DNA from: Euzebyella marina
GTDB taxonomy: Bacteria; Bacteroidota; Bacteroidia; Flavobacteriales; Flavobacteriaceae
DNA: 64,000 nt
Direction of reading: 5' to 3'
Assembly (NCBI RefSeq): GCF_014855515.1
Contig: NZ_JACYFK010000002.1
Location: forward strand, 372,001 to 436,000
Shown piece after piece: positions 9,697 to 17,202 of this stretch. A program made the translations under genes and the position numbers. The stretch's first letter is position 1, and each line of letters starts with the position of its first letter. The notes under the pieces are model-generated. The model searched no databases. It saw only the letters and a list, made by a program, of their open reading frames with translations, and was not told the DNA's origin.

Positions 9697-10104
9697 ATGA
9701 GCGATCGAACCCAGAGTCTTCTGCGCATTCGCCCAGAAATACCTTCAGCTATAGTTCACGATGGAATGAGTGCTGATGAACAGTTTCAGAACGGCACTTT
9801 AAGGCCTGTCATCAAATTACAGAACGAGTTATTTATTGCTGTCTTCAAAAATTATATCGCAAAGCACAAGAACTCATTTTATGAGCTTTCATTGAACAAG
9901 CGCTTTCTTTATATTGAAAATGCGATTCAAAAAGACATTAAATTTCGCAATTCCCTCAAAGGAATTGTTATTGGGCAATTCACCGCCGAGGAGTATGAGA
10001 TTTATATTAAAAATTCGTCATCATTGAACAAGCGAATGATGAACATGGTCATTAATAGGCTCAAGGATCAAATTCAGCTTTTTGAAGAACCGGCGTTAGT
10101 TTAA
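9697..10104 (+). CDS. Conserved hypothetical protein, cytosolic
   Basis: A 135-residue protein that I do not recognise as a named family. It has no signal peptide or membrane helix and is rich in Lys, Asn and Ile. Regions that look conserved in character are IRPEIPSA, FQNGTLRPVIKLQNELF and KGIVIGQFTAEEY. The ATG at 9697 is preferred over the in-frame TTG at 9670, because the latter would add only nine residues of poor character. Its last 9 bases overlap the convergent DUF2461 gene. The 208 bases upstream, shared with the divergent aldehyde dehydrogenase, contain no RNA gene or obvious repeat. Confidence 0.75.
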   Translation: MSDRTQSLLRIRPEIPSAIVHDGMSADEQFQNGTLRPVIKLQNELFIAVFKNYIAKHKNSFYELSLNKRFLYIENAIQKDIKFRNSLKGIVIGQFTAEEYEIYIKNSSSLNKRMMNMVINRLKDQIQLFEEPALV

Positions 10105-10776
10105 TAGTGACTCACCGTTCAAATTAGTGGTAAGAACGTCGCTCATATAGTCAAAGTAAGGGCGTATGGCCTTGAACGATTCGCATACCTTATCCTTAAA
10201 CTGATTAGAAAGTACTTCTTTATCCGTAAAATTTCTGATGAAAATGTACTGCTTGTATTTTATAAGGTCTATATTTTCATGATTCTTATCAAATCCCTTC
10301 GGTGCCGTTTTTACGGTATCGCCTTTTAAGGTACCCCAGATATCTTTAAAAGACTTATCATTCATTAAATCTCTCATTTCAGAAGCATCCTGCTCAAATT
10401 CTTTTCGAATTCGTAAGAGATCATCTTTGTTCGGATTCCAAAAACCTGTTGCAATAAATGATTCGCCCGGTTGAATATGAATATAGTACCCGCCCCGTAA
10501 CTGGGCACCTAGACGTGAAAATGAACCAGCGAAATGTGTTTTGTATGGGGTTTTATCATGCGAAAACCTTATGTCTCTATAAATACGGAACATCTTCATC
10601 TTTTCAATGTCGTCTTGAGTCTCTAGGTGTTCCTTTATTCCTGAAAAAAAGCTTTTGACCTGTTTTTCGTGAGATTTGAATTCTGTTTTATGTTCGGTAA
10701 ACCATTCCCGATTGTTATTCTCTTTTAAGAGCTTTAGAAAATTTAGTGTTTCTTTCGTAATAGTTGATTGTAACAT
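10096..10776 (-). CDS. DUF2461 (TIGR02453) family protein
   Basis: A 226-residue protein matching the DUF2461/TIGR02453 family, whose function is unknown. Recognisable features are LKENNNREWFTEHK near the N-terminus, MFRIYRDIRFSHDKTPYKTHFAGSF in the middle and GGYYIHIQPGESFIATGFWNP. The protein appears soluble and full length for the family. It converges on the preceding plus-strand gene, overlapping it by 9 bases, and diverges from cysE across 93 bases. Confidence 0.88.
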   Translation of the reverse strand: MLQSTITKETLNFLKLLKENNNREWFTEHKTEFKSHEKQVKSFFSGIKEHLETQDDIEKMKMFRIYRDIRFSHDKTPYKTHFAGSFSRLGAQLRGGYYIHIQPGESFIATGFWNPNKDDLLRIRKEFEQDASEMRDLMNDKSFKDIWGTLKGDTVKTAPKGFDKNHENIDLIKYKQYIFIRNFTDKEVLSNQFKDKVCESFKAIRPYFDYMSDVLTTNLNGESLLN

Positions 10777-10844
10777 ACGACCAAAAGGTTGTTATTTATG
10801 CTAAAGTTAACCTTATTTCGGAAATCGGCTTTGGCAATAATCCC

Positions 10845-10852
10845 TATTTTTG
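10845..10852 (+). promoter_or_regulatory. Candidate -7 element for cysE-cysM
   Basis: TATTTTTG matches the Bacteroidota -7 consensus TAnnTTTG, 17 bases before the cysE ATG. A TTTG lies at 10830-10833 but only 11 bases away, which is short for a -33 box, so the call is tentative. Confidence 0.4.
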
Positions 10853-10869
10853 GACTACAATAGATTCTT

Positions 10870-11664
10870 ATGAACAAGAAGTCGATTATCGATCAAATCA
10901 AAAAACACAAAAAACAACCCAACCTACGGTACAAACTAAAAGAAAAGGTAGAAGTATTTACCAATCTTCTCTTCTATACCTTATTTGACATTGATACTGC
11001 CGTTGAAAAGAACTTAGATAAATTGGAAGACCAGTTTGATGGGCTAGTCGATTTAGCATGTTGGGATGTTGATAAGACCTGTAAAGCTGTTTGGTATAGT
11101 TATGTGGCCAAATTGCCCAATATTTTGAAGCGTTTGAATTTAGATGCCGAAGCCACGGTCAATTGCGATCCGGCGTCTCTTTCCATTGAAGAAGTATACA
11201 TGGCTTACCCTGGATTTTATGCCATAGCCATTTATAGGCTGGCCCATGAGCTCTATCTAGAAGGTTTTCCTTTGGTGCCTAGGTTGATGACCGAGTATGC
11301 CCATCGTCAAACCGGTGTAGATATCAACCCTGGAGCACAAATCGGCGACTCATTTCATATCGACCACGGTACCGGAATTGTAATTGGTGAGACCGCTATT
11401 ATTAAAGACCATGTGAAAATATATCAAGGTGTTACTTTGGGTGGACTTTATGTCGCTAAGCATTTACAAAAAACCAAAAGGCACCCTACCATCGAAAACA
11501 ATGTGACCATTTACGCAAATGCCACCATTTTAGGCGGAGATACCATAATTGGTGAGAACTCGGTGATTGGTGGTAACGCTTGGTTAACGGCTTCTGTACC
11601 GCCCAATTCAACAGTTTTTCACACTCCCGAAATAAAAATTAAAACTTTACCGCATGTCTCATAA
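10870..11664 (+). CDS. cysE: Serine O-acetyltransferase
   Basis: Catalyses transfer of acetyl from acetyl-CoA to L-serine, giving O-acetylserine for cysteine synthesis. The 264-residue protein has an N-terminal helical domain and, from about residue 150, left-handed beta-helix hexapeptide repeats: GAQIGDSFHIDHGTGIVIG and KIYQGVTLGGL, with the His-Asp catalytic and acceptor-binding region in FHIDHGTG. It resembles the EpsC/SAT branch. Its stop overlaps the cysM start by 11 bases, so the two steps of cysteine synthesis are translationally coupled. No cysteine-responsive RNA element is evident upstream. Confidence 0.93.
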   Translation: MNKKSIIDQIKKHKKQPNLRYKLKEKVEVFTNLLFYTLFDIDTAVEKNLDKLEDQFDGLVDLACWDVDKTCKAVWYSYVAKLPNILKRLNLDAEATVNCDPASLSIEEVYMAYPGFYAIAIYRLAHELYLEGFPLVPRLMTEYAHRQTGVDINPGAQIGDSFHIDHGTGIVIGETAIIKDHVKIYQGVTLGGLYVAKHLQKTKRHPTIENNVTIYANATILGGDTIIGENSVIGGNAWLTASVPPNSTVFHTPEIKIKTLPHVS

Positions 11665-12538
11665 CCTTCTCGATTTGGTAGGCAATACGCCTTTGGTCGA
11701 ATCAAGAGTTCTCAATACCAACCCCAACGTTAAGTTGTATTTTAAGATGGAAGGGCACAACCCGGGCGGTAGCGTTAAAGACCGGGCCGCACTCAATATG
11801 ATCAAAAGCGCTTTAGAGCGTGGTGATTTCGACTCCAATTCAAAGTTGATTGAGGCCACCAGCGGAAATACGGGAATAGCACTTGCCATGATTGCCGGAA
11901 TTTATGGTTTGGATATAGAATTGGTTATGCCTGAAAATGCCACGAAAGAAAGGGTGCAAACGATGAAAGCCTATGGGGCAAAAGTTACCCTTACTTCTTC
12001 TGATGTGGGAATAGAAGGCGCCAGGGATTATGCGGAAGCAAAAGTGGCCAACGATGGGTATATCATGATCAATCAGTTTGCCAATGATGATAACTGGAAG
12101 GCCCATTATAAGACTACCGGCCCGGAAATTTGGAAGGATACCGAAGGTAAAATAACCCATTTTGTTTCCGCTATGGGCACCACGGGAACTATTATGGGTA
12201 CTTCTACCTTTTTAAAAGAAAAAAATACCAATATTCAAATCGTAGGTGTTCAACCTACGGACGATTCAAGCATACCCGGCATTCGAAAATGGCCACAAGA
12301 ATACCTTCCTAAAATATTCGATGCCTCTAAAGTTGACCGAACTATGGAAGTTAGTGAAGAAGAAGCCAAACAAATGGCCATAAGGCTCGCCAAAGAAGAA
12401 GGTATTTTTTCAGGAATGAGCAGTGGCGGAGCGGCAACAGCTGCCCTGAGGTTGGCGGAAGAATTGGAAAGCGGTATTATCGTTTCTATTGTTTGTGATC
12501 GAGGTGACCGCTATTTATCTTCCGACCTTTTTGGTTGA
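11654..12538 (+). CDS. cysM: Cysteine synthase B, PLP-dependent
   Basis: Converts O-acetylserine and sulfide (or thiosulfate) to cysteine. Fold-type II PLP enzyme of 294 residues: Schiff-base Lys K42 in NPGGSVKDRA, substrate loop EATSGNTG, and the phosphate-binding GTTGTIMG. The C-terminal FSGMSSGGA segment contains the Ser that contacts the pyridine nitrogen. The RKWPQEYLP stretch and short length fit CysM better than CysK. It overlaps the upstream cysE by 11 bases and abuts the convergent hydrolase gene with no gap. The distinction of CysM from CysK is by family resemblance only. Confidence 0.92.
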   Translation: MSHNLLDLVGNTPLVESRVLNTNPNVKLYFKMEGHNPGGSVKDRAALNMIKSALERGDFDSNSKLIEATSGNTGIALAMIAGIYGLDIELVMPENATKERVQTMKAYGAKVTLTSSDVGIEGARDYAEAKVANDGYIMINQFANDDNWKAHYKTTGPEIWKDTEGKITHFVSAMGTTGTIMGTSTFLKEKNTNIQIVGVQPTDDSSIPGIRKWPQEYLPKIFDASKVDRTMEVSEEEAKQMAIRLAKEEGIFSGMSSGGAATAALRLAEELESGIIVSIVCDRGDRYLSSDLFG

Positions 12539-13336
12539 TCAATTTAAGGCCTGTTTCATACCATTTTTAAATGCTTCATAATCTTGAAGGTAGTTATGGC
12601 CACCCTTCTCGATGGTAATCAAGTGCTTATTAGTACCGGGAATGGCCTTAAACAAGCGTTTAGATGAATCATAGGGAATTACGAAATCTTCTTTTCCGTG
12701 AAAGATATAAATCTCCCCTTCTACGTCTTTGATATATTTGTACGTAGGAAACCTGAAATTAGATAGCAGGCTTACTGCCAGAAAAGGAAAGCGATGCTGA
12801 CCTAAATCAACAGCACTGTAAAATGGTGATTCTAAAATTAGCTTTTTGGGTTTGTTCATAGAAGCTAGGTAGGTAGCGATGCTGGTACCAAAAGAGCGGC
12901 CGTATACCAATATGTTTTTTTCGTCATATCTGTTCTTGGCGTAATCGTAAAAAAGTTGAGCATCTTCATATAGGGCCGACTCACTCAACTCACCTGTGCT
13001 TTTTCCGTAGGTTCGGTAGTCAATTAGAATAGACTCATATCCGTTTCGAGAAAACATGTTCGCTACATGTATCAAATGTGAAACGTTTCCGGAATTTCCA
13101 TGGAAATAAATTATTACTCCCTTTGACTCTGGCTGCTTAATGTGTACTCCATTCAATCGAGCTCCATCCTCTGTATCAATAAAAATTTCTTCGAAAGACT
13201 GACAGAAATCGTATTCGTGGTTTAAGGGCATTTTGGATGGAAAGAAAATCAACCTTTCCTGAAAATTGTAGGCCAGCAGGGTTACAAGGGCATAAATAGC
13301 TATCAAGACCAAGCCCCATTTTTTTAATCGTCTCAT
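12539..13336 (-). CDS. Membrane-anchored alpha/beta hydrolase
   Basis: A 265-residue serine hydrolase like YfhR and Bem46. An uncleaved N-terminal anchor (residues 8-23) puts the catalytic domain outside the inner membrane. The oxyanion motif is YFHGNSGN (77-84), the nucleophile S148 lies in GRSFG, the acid is probably D217 in GKEDFVIP and the base H247 in KGGHNY. The natural substrate is unknown; relatives act on esters or lipids. It is convergent with cysM with no spacer, and the hypothetical secreted protein upstream ends in its own terminator, so this gene probably has its own promoter. Confidence 0.88.
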   Translation of the reverse strand: MRRLKKWGLVLIAIYALVTLLAYNFQERLIFFPSKMPLNHEYDFCQSFEEIFIDTEDGARLNGVHIKQPESKGVIIYFHGNSGNVSHLIHVANMFSRNGYESILIDYRTYGKSTGELSESALYEDAQLFYDYAKNRYDEKNILVYGRSFGTSIATYLASMNKPKKLILESPFYSAVDLGQHRFPFLAVSLLSNFRFPTYKYIKDVEGEIYIFHGKEDFVIPYDSSKRLFKAIPGTNKHLITIEKGGHNYLQDYEAFKNGMKQALN

Positions 13337-13389
13337 TCAAAACGGAAATTCAATGGAAAGAAAAATACTAATTTAATTAGGTATGTGAC

Positions 13390-13417
13390 AAAAAAAGAAG
13401 CGCCCAAAAGCGCTTCT
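13390..13417 (-). terminator. Rho-independent terminator after the 13443-13946 gene
   Basis: GAAGCGC (13397-13403), loop CCAAAA, GCGCTTC (13410-13416) forms a perfect 7-bp stem, 8 bp with the flanking A-T pair. Read on the minus strand it is followed by seven T, placing it 25 bases after the stop codon of the secreted protein gene. Confidence 0.85.
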
Positions 13418-13442
13418 CTTCAAGTATAAGTGTATTGCAGAA

Positions 13443-13946
13443 TTACATTTCTTCGTGTTTTTCAAGTACCAGTTCAACTACTTGTCCATTATCGTCTGTT
13501 ATAACAATTAAAGAATTAAGACTTTTTTCAGTCATATTCTCTTTATTGCCCACATTTAAGTACTTACTATTTTCTAAGGCCTTGAAAATCTCATTGTCAT
13601 TGGTTCCGAATAGAAAATCTTTGTTGGCTTCAGAAGTGTAGCTAAATTTAAGTACCTCGTCATAATCTTCATCGGTATCATTATCGATACTCACCGTTTT
13701 GAAGATTTTTTTGGGAGTTATAACCCTTCTGGCGTCGATTTTATCTTCGTCTTCTTCGGCAAATTTGATATCCTGTTTCACCACTGTATGAATCTTTACT
13801 GATTTCTTGACCAATTTGCCTTCTTCATACATTTCATATTTCTTTTCAGTGGTCTCCTCTGAAATTTCCCTGTCTATTCCTTGGGCGCACATAACGCCTG
13901 TTACCATCAACAAACAAGAAAATAATATTTGCTTTGTATACTTCAT
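13443..13946 (-). CDS. Secreted hypothetical protein
   Basis: A 167-residue protein with a clear Sec signal peptide (hydrophobic ILFSCLLMVTGVMC, likely cleavage after CAQG near residue 22). The mature part is rich in Lys, Glu and Asp, with EEDEDK and DNDTDEDYDE acidic patches and no cysteine. I recognise no domain. It is transcribed alone: the terminator at 13390-13417 follows it, and corA upstream is separated by about 100 bases. The product is expected in the periplasm or outside. Confidence 0.78.
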   Translation of the reverse strand: MKYTKQILFSCLLMVTGVMCAQGIDREISEETTEKKYEMYEEGKLVKKSVKIHTVVKQDIKFAEEDEDKIDARRVITPKKIFKTVSIDNDTDEDYDEVLKFSYTSEANKDFLFGTNDNEIFKALENSKYLNVGNKENMTEKSLNSLIVITDDNGQVVELVLEKHEEM

Positions 13947-14048
13947 ATTTTCTCTTTTATGATTAAAGCTGCAATTTACGGTCGGTGAAGTACCTTGCTT
14001 AGCTCATTGCAACAAAATTTGAAACCATTCAAGAAGGGAAATATGGGC

Positions 14049-15152
14049 TTAAAGCCAATTTTTACGCTTAAAGTAAATCATCATACCGATAAACAAAACT
14101 ATCATAATGCCCCAAACCATTGGGTAGCCGTGTTCCCAGTGTAATTCGGGCATATGGTCGAAATTCATACCATAAATACCAGCTATAAAAGTCAAGGGTA
14201 TGAATATAGATGCCATAATGGTCAGTACCTTCATTACCTCGTTCATCTTGTTACTCATATTACTCATGTACATCTCCATCAAGCTCATCGACATTTCACG
14301 ATAGATTTGTAGGCTTTCATTGATTTCAAGGGAATGATCCAACACATCTCTTAAGAATACTTTGGTATCTTTCGTAATCAATGGGTTTTCAGAATCGATA
14401 AGTCTACCGACCAATTCGCGTACGGGCGAGATCCACCTTCTCACCTTTAATACCTGCTTTTTTAGGTCTTGAATTTCATGGGCAATTTCTTGGGTGGGGT
14501 TTTGATAGACCAATTCTTCAAGGGTTTCGATTTTGTCGTTCAAAAATTCTAAAATGACAAAGTAGTTATCGACAATGGCATCTAAGAGTGCAAAAAATAA
14601 ATAATCTGCCCCCCTACTTCTTATACGTCCCGATTTGTTTCTGACCCTACTTCGAACCCCGGCAAATACATCATCTTCCAACTCTTGAAATACCAAAACA
14701 CAATTTTCCAATAAGATTAATGCCACATGCTCATATACAAGTTCATTGGTATCATCATCAATATAGAGCATTTTAAAGACCCCAAAAATGTACTCTTCAT
14801 ATTCATCTATCTTAGGCCTTTGATGCGGATTGACCGTATCTTCCATTACCAATGAATTCAGACCAAAACGTTTGCCCACCTGTTCTATGAACTGTTCATC
14901 ACTAATACCTATGATATCGATCCATGAGGTCATCGGAGGGTCACGATGGGCTACGATGGTCTCTATATCACCAGGGCTGGTAATATTCAGGTCATCGTTA
15001 TTATATTCCATGATATTGACCACACTGGGTTTTCCCTCTCGTTTGCCCATATACGTGATGGTACCAGGGGCCTTGCCCATTTTTTTGTCAAATTTTGACT
15101 GTTTACGGGGCCTTAACTTTGAAAGCAATTTTCTTTTCTTTGGCTTTGCCAT
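14049..15152 (-). CDS. corA: CorA-family magnesium/cobalt transporter
   Basis: Pentameric inner-membrane Mg2+/Co2+ channel. The 367-residue protein has the family layout: a large cytosolic N-terminal domain, a long stalk helix (about 195-305) and two C-terminal membrane helices (about 311-327 and 345-361). The GMN selectivity motif is at 328-330 (GIYGMNFDHMPELHW). The N-terminus is very basic. truA lies 47 bases upstream on the same strand. No Mg2+-sensing leader is visible in the short upstream gap. Confidence 0.94.
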   Translation of the reverse strand: MAKPKKRKLLSKLRPRKQSKFDKKMGKAPGTITYMGKREGKPSVVNIMEYNNDDLNITSPGDIETIVAHRDPPMTSWIDIIGISDEQFIEQVGKRFGLNSLVMEDTVNPHQRPKIDEYEEYIFGVFKMLYIDDDTNELVYEHVALILLENCVLVFQELEDDVFAGVRSRVRNKSGRIRSRGADYLFFALLDAIVDNYFVILEFLNDKIETLEELVYQNPTQEIAHEIQDLKKQVLKVRRWISPVRELVGRLIDSENPLITKDTKVFLRDVLDHSLEINESLQIYREMSMSLMEMYMSNMSNKMNEVMKVLTIMASIFIPLTFIAGIYGMNFDHMPELHWEHGYPMVWGIMIVLFIGMMIYFKRKNWL

Positions 15153-15199
15153 AGCTACAGGTATTTTTATAAAGATAGCAAGATGCGATTTTAATGGCT

Positions 15200-15985
15200 T
15201 TATCGATAATCCAATCGATTTAATAAAAGGCCGGAACCCGGCGCCACAAAAGTATGCTCTATACCACTGTTCGGTTGAAGCGAATCTGTAATATTTTCAA
15301 GTGATAGCTCTCCCCTGCCCAACTGTATTAGAGCTCCCATTATCATTCTAATCTGATACCGCATAAAACCAGCACCTTTGATATGTAATGCGTAACTATT
15401 CTCAGGAAAAAAGCTGGCTTGAATAAGGTCGTTTTTTTTGATAAAACATGATTCGATGGTTCTAACGGTCTTTGTTCCTTCTCGTAACCGTGCAGTATAA
15501 ACAGAAAAATCGTGGGTGCCACAAAAATGTGTAGCGCCTTCTTTCATTAAATCAATATCTAAAGGTTCAATGATATTGGCTAAAAAAGGAGCACAGAAAG
15601 GATGGTTCTTTTCACCGAAAGAGAATAGATAAACGTATTCCTTATCCTTTGCATCTTGTATGATATTGAAGTCCGCAGTTGTCTTTTCAATGTTCGTCGC
15701 TCGAATGTCTGGCGGTAAATTTCGGTTGAACGTCTCCTTAAACTCATTTAGATTCTTCAACTCCTCCCCTTCTAAAAAAAGTTCAAATTTCATGGCCAAT
15801 GCAGAAACTTTTGCATCGGTTCTGCCAGCCCCTAATATTTTATAGCTTCTGTTGGGTAAAACGAATTTCAACGTTTTGAGTAGCATTGATTCCAGCGTTT
15901 TTTGCCCCGGTTGATTCTGCCAACCACTATACCTAAACCCTAAATATTGTACATCTATCAAGTAATAATGTCGGGTACTGTACAT
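15200..15985 (-). CDS. truA: tRNA pseudouridine synthase A
   Basis: Converts uridines 38-40 of the tRNA anticodon arm to pseudouridine. The catalytic Asp is D57 in GAGRTDAKV. Other family segments are YLGFRYSGWQNQPGQKT near the N-terminus and GAGFMRYQIRMIMGALIQLG near the C-terminus. The ATG at 15985 gives 261 residues starting just before the first strand. An earlier ATG at 16066 would add 27 unconserved residues and overlap the divergent gene at 16055, so it was not chosen. corA follows 47 bases downstream. Confidence 0.93.
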   Translation of the reverse strand: MYSTRHYYLIDVQYLGFRYSGWQNQPGQKTLESMLLKTLKFVLPNRSYKILGAGRTDAKVSALAMKFELFLEGEELKNLNEFKETFNRNLPPDIRATNIEKTTADFNIIQDAKDKEYVYLFSFGEKNHPFCAPFLANIIEPLDIDLMKEGATHFCGTHDFSVYTARLREGTKTVRTIESCFIKKNDLIQASFFPENSYALHIKGAGFMRYQIRMIMGALIQLGRGELSLENITDSLQPNSGIEHTFVAPGSGLLLNRLDYR

Positions 15986-16054
15986 GCTTTTTATTTGAGA
16001 CCAAACTAGCCATTTTTTTGTATTTTGTAAAGACAACCTTTTAAAACCACCATT

Positions 16055-16489
16055 ATGACAACCCATCTGAACAAACCCGGCACAGTTTTCTGGGTAGTGG
16101 CCATTCTTGCCTTGATATGGAATGTTATCGGGGCCATGGCATATCTCGTCGATGCCTTTATGTCAACTGAGGCACTGGCTCAATTACCAGAAGAGCAAAG
16201 ACTTCTTTATGAGACAAGACCAGCTTGGGTAACCGCTTCTTTTGCTATAGCGGTATGGTCTGGCGTGTTAGGGGCTATTGCATTATTACTACGCAAGAAA
16301 TGGGCAATCACCGCGTTTATCATTTCGTTGATTGGAGTACTGGCCCAAAACGTATATCAGTTTTTCTTGAGCAATACTTTTGAAGTAATGGGAACATCGG
16401 CTATGATATTTCCTATCATCATCATAATTATCAGCGTATTACTTATATTGTTTTCAAAAAATGCACTAAAGAAGGGATATTTAGGGTAG
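16055..16489 (+). CDS. Four-helix inner-membrane protein of unknown function
   Basis: A 144-residue hydrophobic protein with four predicted membrane helices at about 11-33, 60-80, 83-104 and 113-135, and a charged loop after the first helix (EALAQLPEEQRLLYETRPAW). The topology and the WXXXIGAMAY and AWVTASFAIAVWSG stretches look like a family common in marine Bacteroidota, but I cannot assign a substrate or activity. It is divergent from truA with about 70 bases between start codons, and is followed by a structured 179-base intergenic region. Confidence 0.75.
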   Translation: MTTHLNKPGTVFWVVAILALIWNVIGAMAYLVDAFMSTEALAQLPEEQRLLYETRPAWVTASFAIAVWSGVLGAIALLLRKKWAITAFIISLIGVLAQNVYQFFLSNTFEVMGTSAMIFPIIIIIISVLLILFSKNALKKGYLG

Positions 16490-16567
16490 TCAACGATTTT
16501 TTTAAATTTCTCTTTATAATAATTCTATCTTTCCATTTAAATCGACTAAGTAAGTTCCCCCGCATGG

Positions 16568-16656
16568 GTAGTCAAGACTACAAAAAGTGCGGTTTATCGA
16601 ATTAATCCAATAAACCAATTTTAAGATTCGTTGTTATTTTTTGTCAATCGAATCTT
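16568..16656. repeat. Three successive inverted repeats upstream of a small membrane protein gene
   Basis: In the 179-base gap before 16669 there are three perfect dyads: GTAGTC-AA-GACTAC at 16568-16581, GGTTTAT...ATAAACC at 16591-16616, and AAGATTCG...CGAATCTT at 16623-16656. The last ends 12 bases before the ATG. They may be operators or fold in the 5' untranslated RNA; none has a T-run. Confidence 0.6.
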
Positions 16657-16668
16657 GATTACTTTACT

Positions 16669-17154
16669 ATGAAACTAGTTGAGAAGCTTTTCACATGGAG
16701 GATAACCATTCAACTATCTATTGTAACGTTGGTGGCATTATCAGTACTTAATTTTTACGGACTCTATACCCAGACTTTTCCCGTTTTTAGGCCTGAGAAC
16801 TTTGCATTTCCCATTATCGCTTTGGTACACTTGGTATTTCTCTATGTTCTCTGGTTTAAAATCACTGAATATGAAGATACCGACCCTCAAATGCGTACTA
16901 TAGAATATATACTGTATGCAGTGGTTTTGGTATATCTATTTTATTTAGCCAAAACAGTTTACACACTTTTGAGCTACACCGATTTTGAAAACCACGTCAT
17001 TCCAGTGTCATTTTTACCAATGGCACTAGTTATTCTAGTCTTACAGACGTTTCTAATATTCATGACCGTCTTGGCCATTGGATATAGGAAAAAATTGGTT
17101 GGGGATTATAATTTTGATGATATCAGCAGACATATAGATTCTTGGGAACAATAA
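16669..17154 (+). CDS. Four-helix inner-membrane protein of unknown function
   Basis: A 161-residue protein with four predicted membrane helices at about 10-31, 47-64, 80-102 and 114-137, and a charged C-terminal tail (KLVGDYNFDDISRHIDSWEQ) likely in the cytosol. I recognise no family. It follows a leader with three inverted repeats, which suggests regulated expression, and ends at a bidirectional hairpin shared with the convergent spondin lipoprotein gene. Length and composition are unlike the neighbouring four-helix protein at 16055, so the two are not obvious duplicates. Confidence 0.72.
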   Translation: MKLVEKLFTWRITIQLSIVTLVALSVLNFYGLYTQTFPVFRPENFAFPIIALVHLVFLYVLWFKITEYEDTDPQMRTIEYILYAVVLVYLFYLAKTVYTLLSYTDFENHVIPVSFLPMALVILVLQTFLIFMTVLAIGYRKKLVGDYNFDDISRHIDSWEQ

Positions 17155-17184
17155 AAAAAGGCCAGGTTTTAAACCCCAGCCTTT
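17153..17184. terminator. Bidirectional terminator between convergent genes
   Basis: An A-run plus GGC...GG, loop TTTTAAA, CC...GCC plus TTTT forms an imperfect stem with two internal mismatches. A-rich and T-rich flanks allow it to stop transcripts from both the membrane protein gene and the spondin gene. Confidence 0.65.
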
Positions 17185-17202
17185 TAATTTTAAACTCATT
17201 GC

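Noticed and set aside
13990-14030. Further TGCAAC hit as a fourth ECF promoter
   Set aside because: No TGTC block occurs 16 bases downstream, and no gene starts in that direction.
14830-15291. 153-codon plus-strand frame opposite corA and truA
   Set aside because: It spans the ends of two real genes on the other strand and has no protein-like character.
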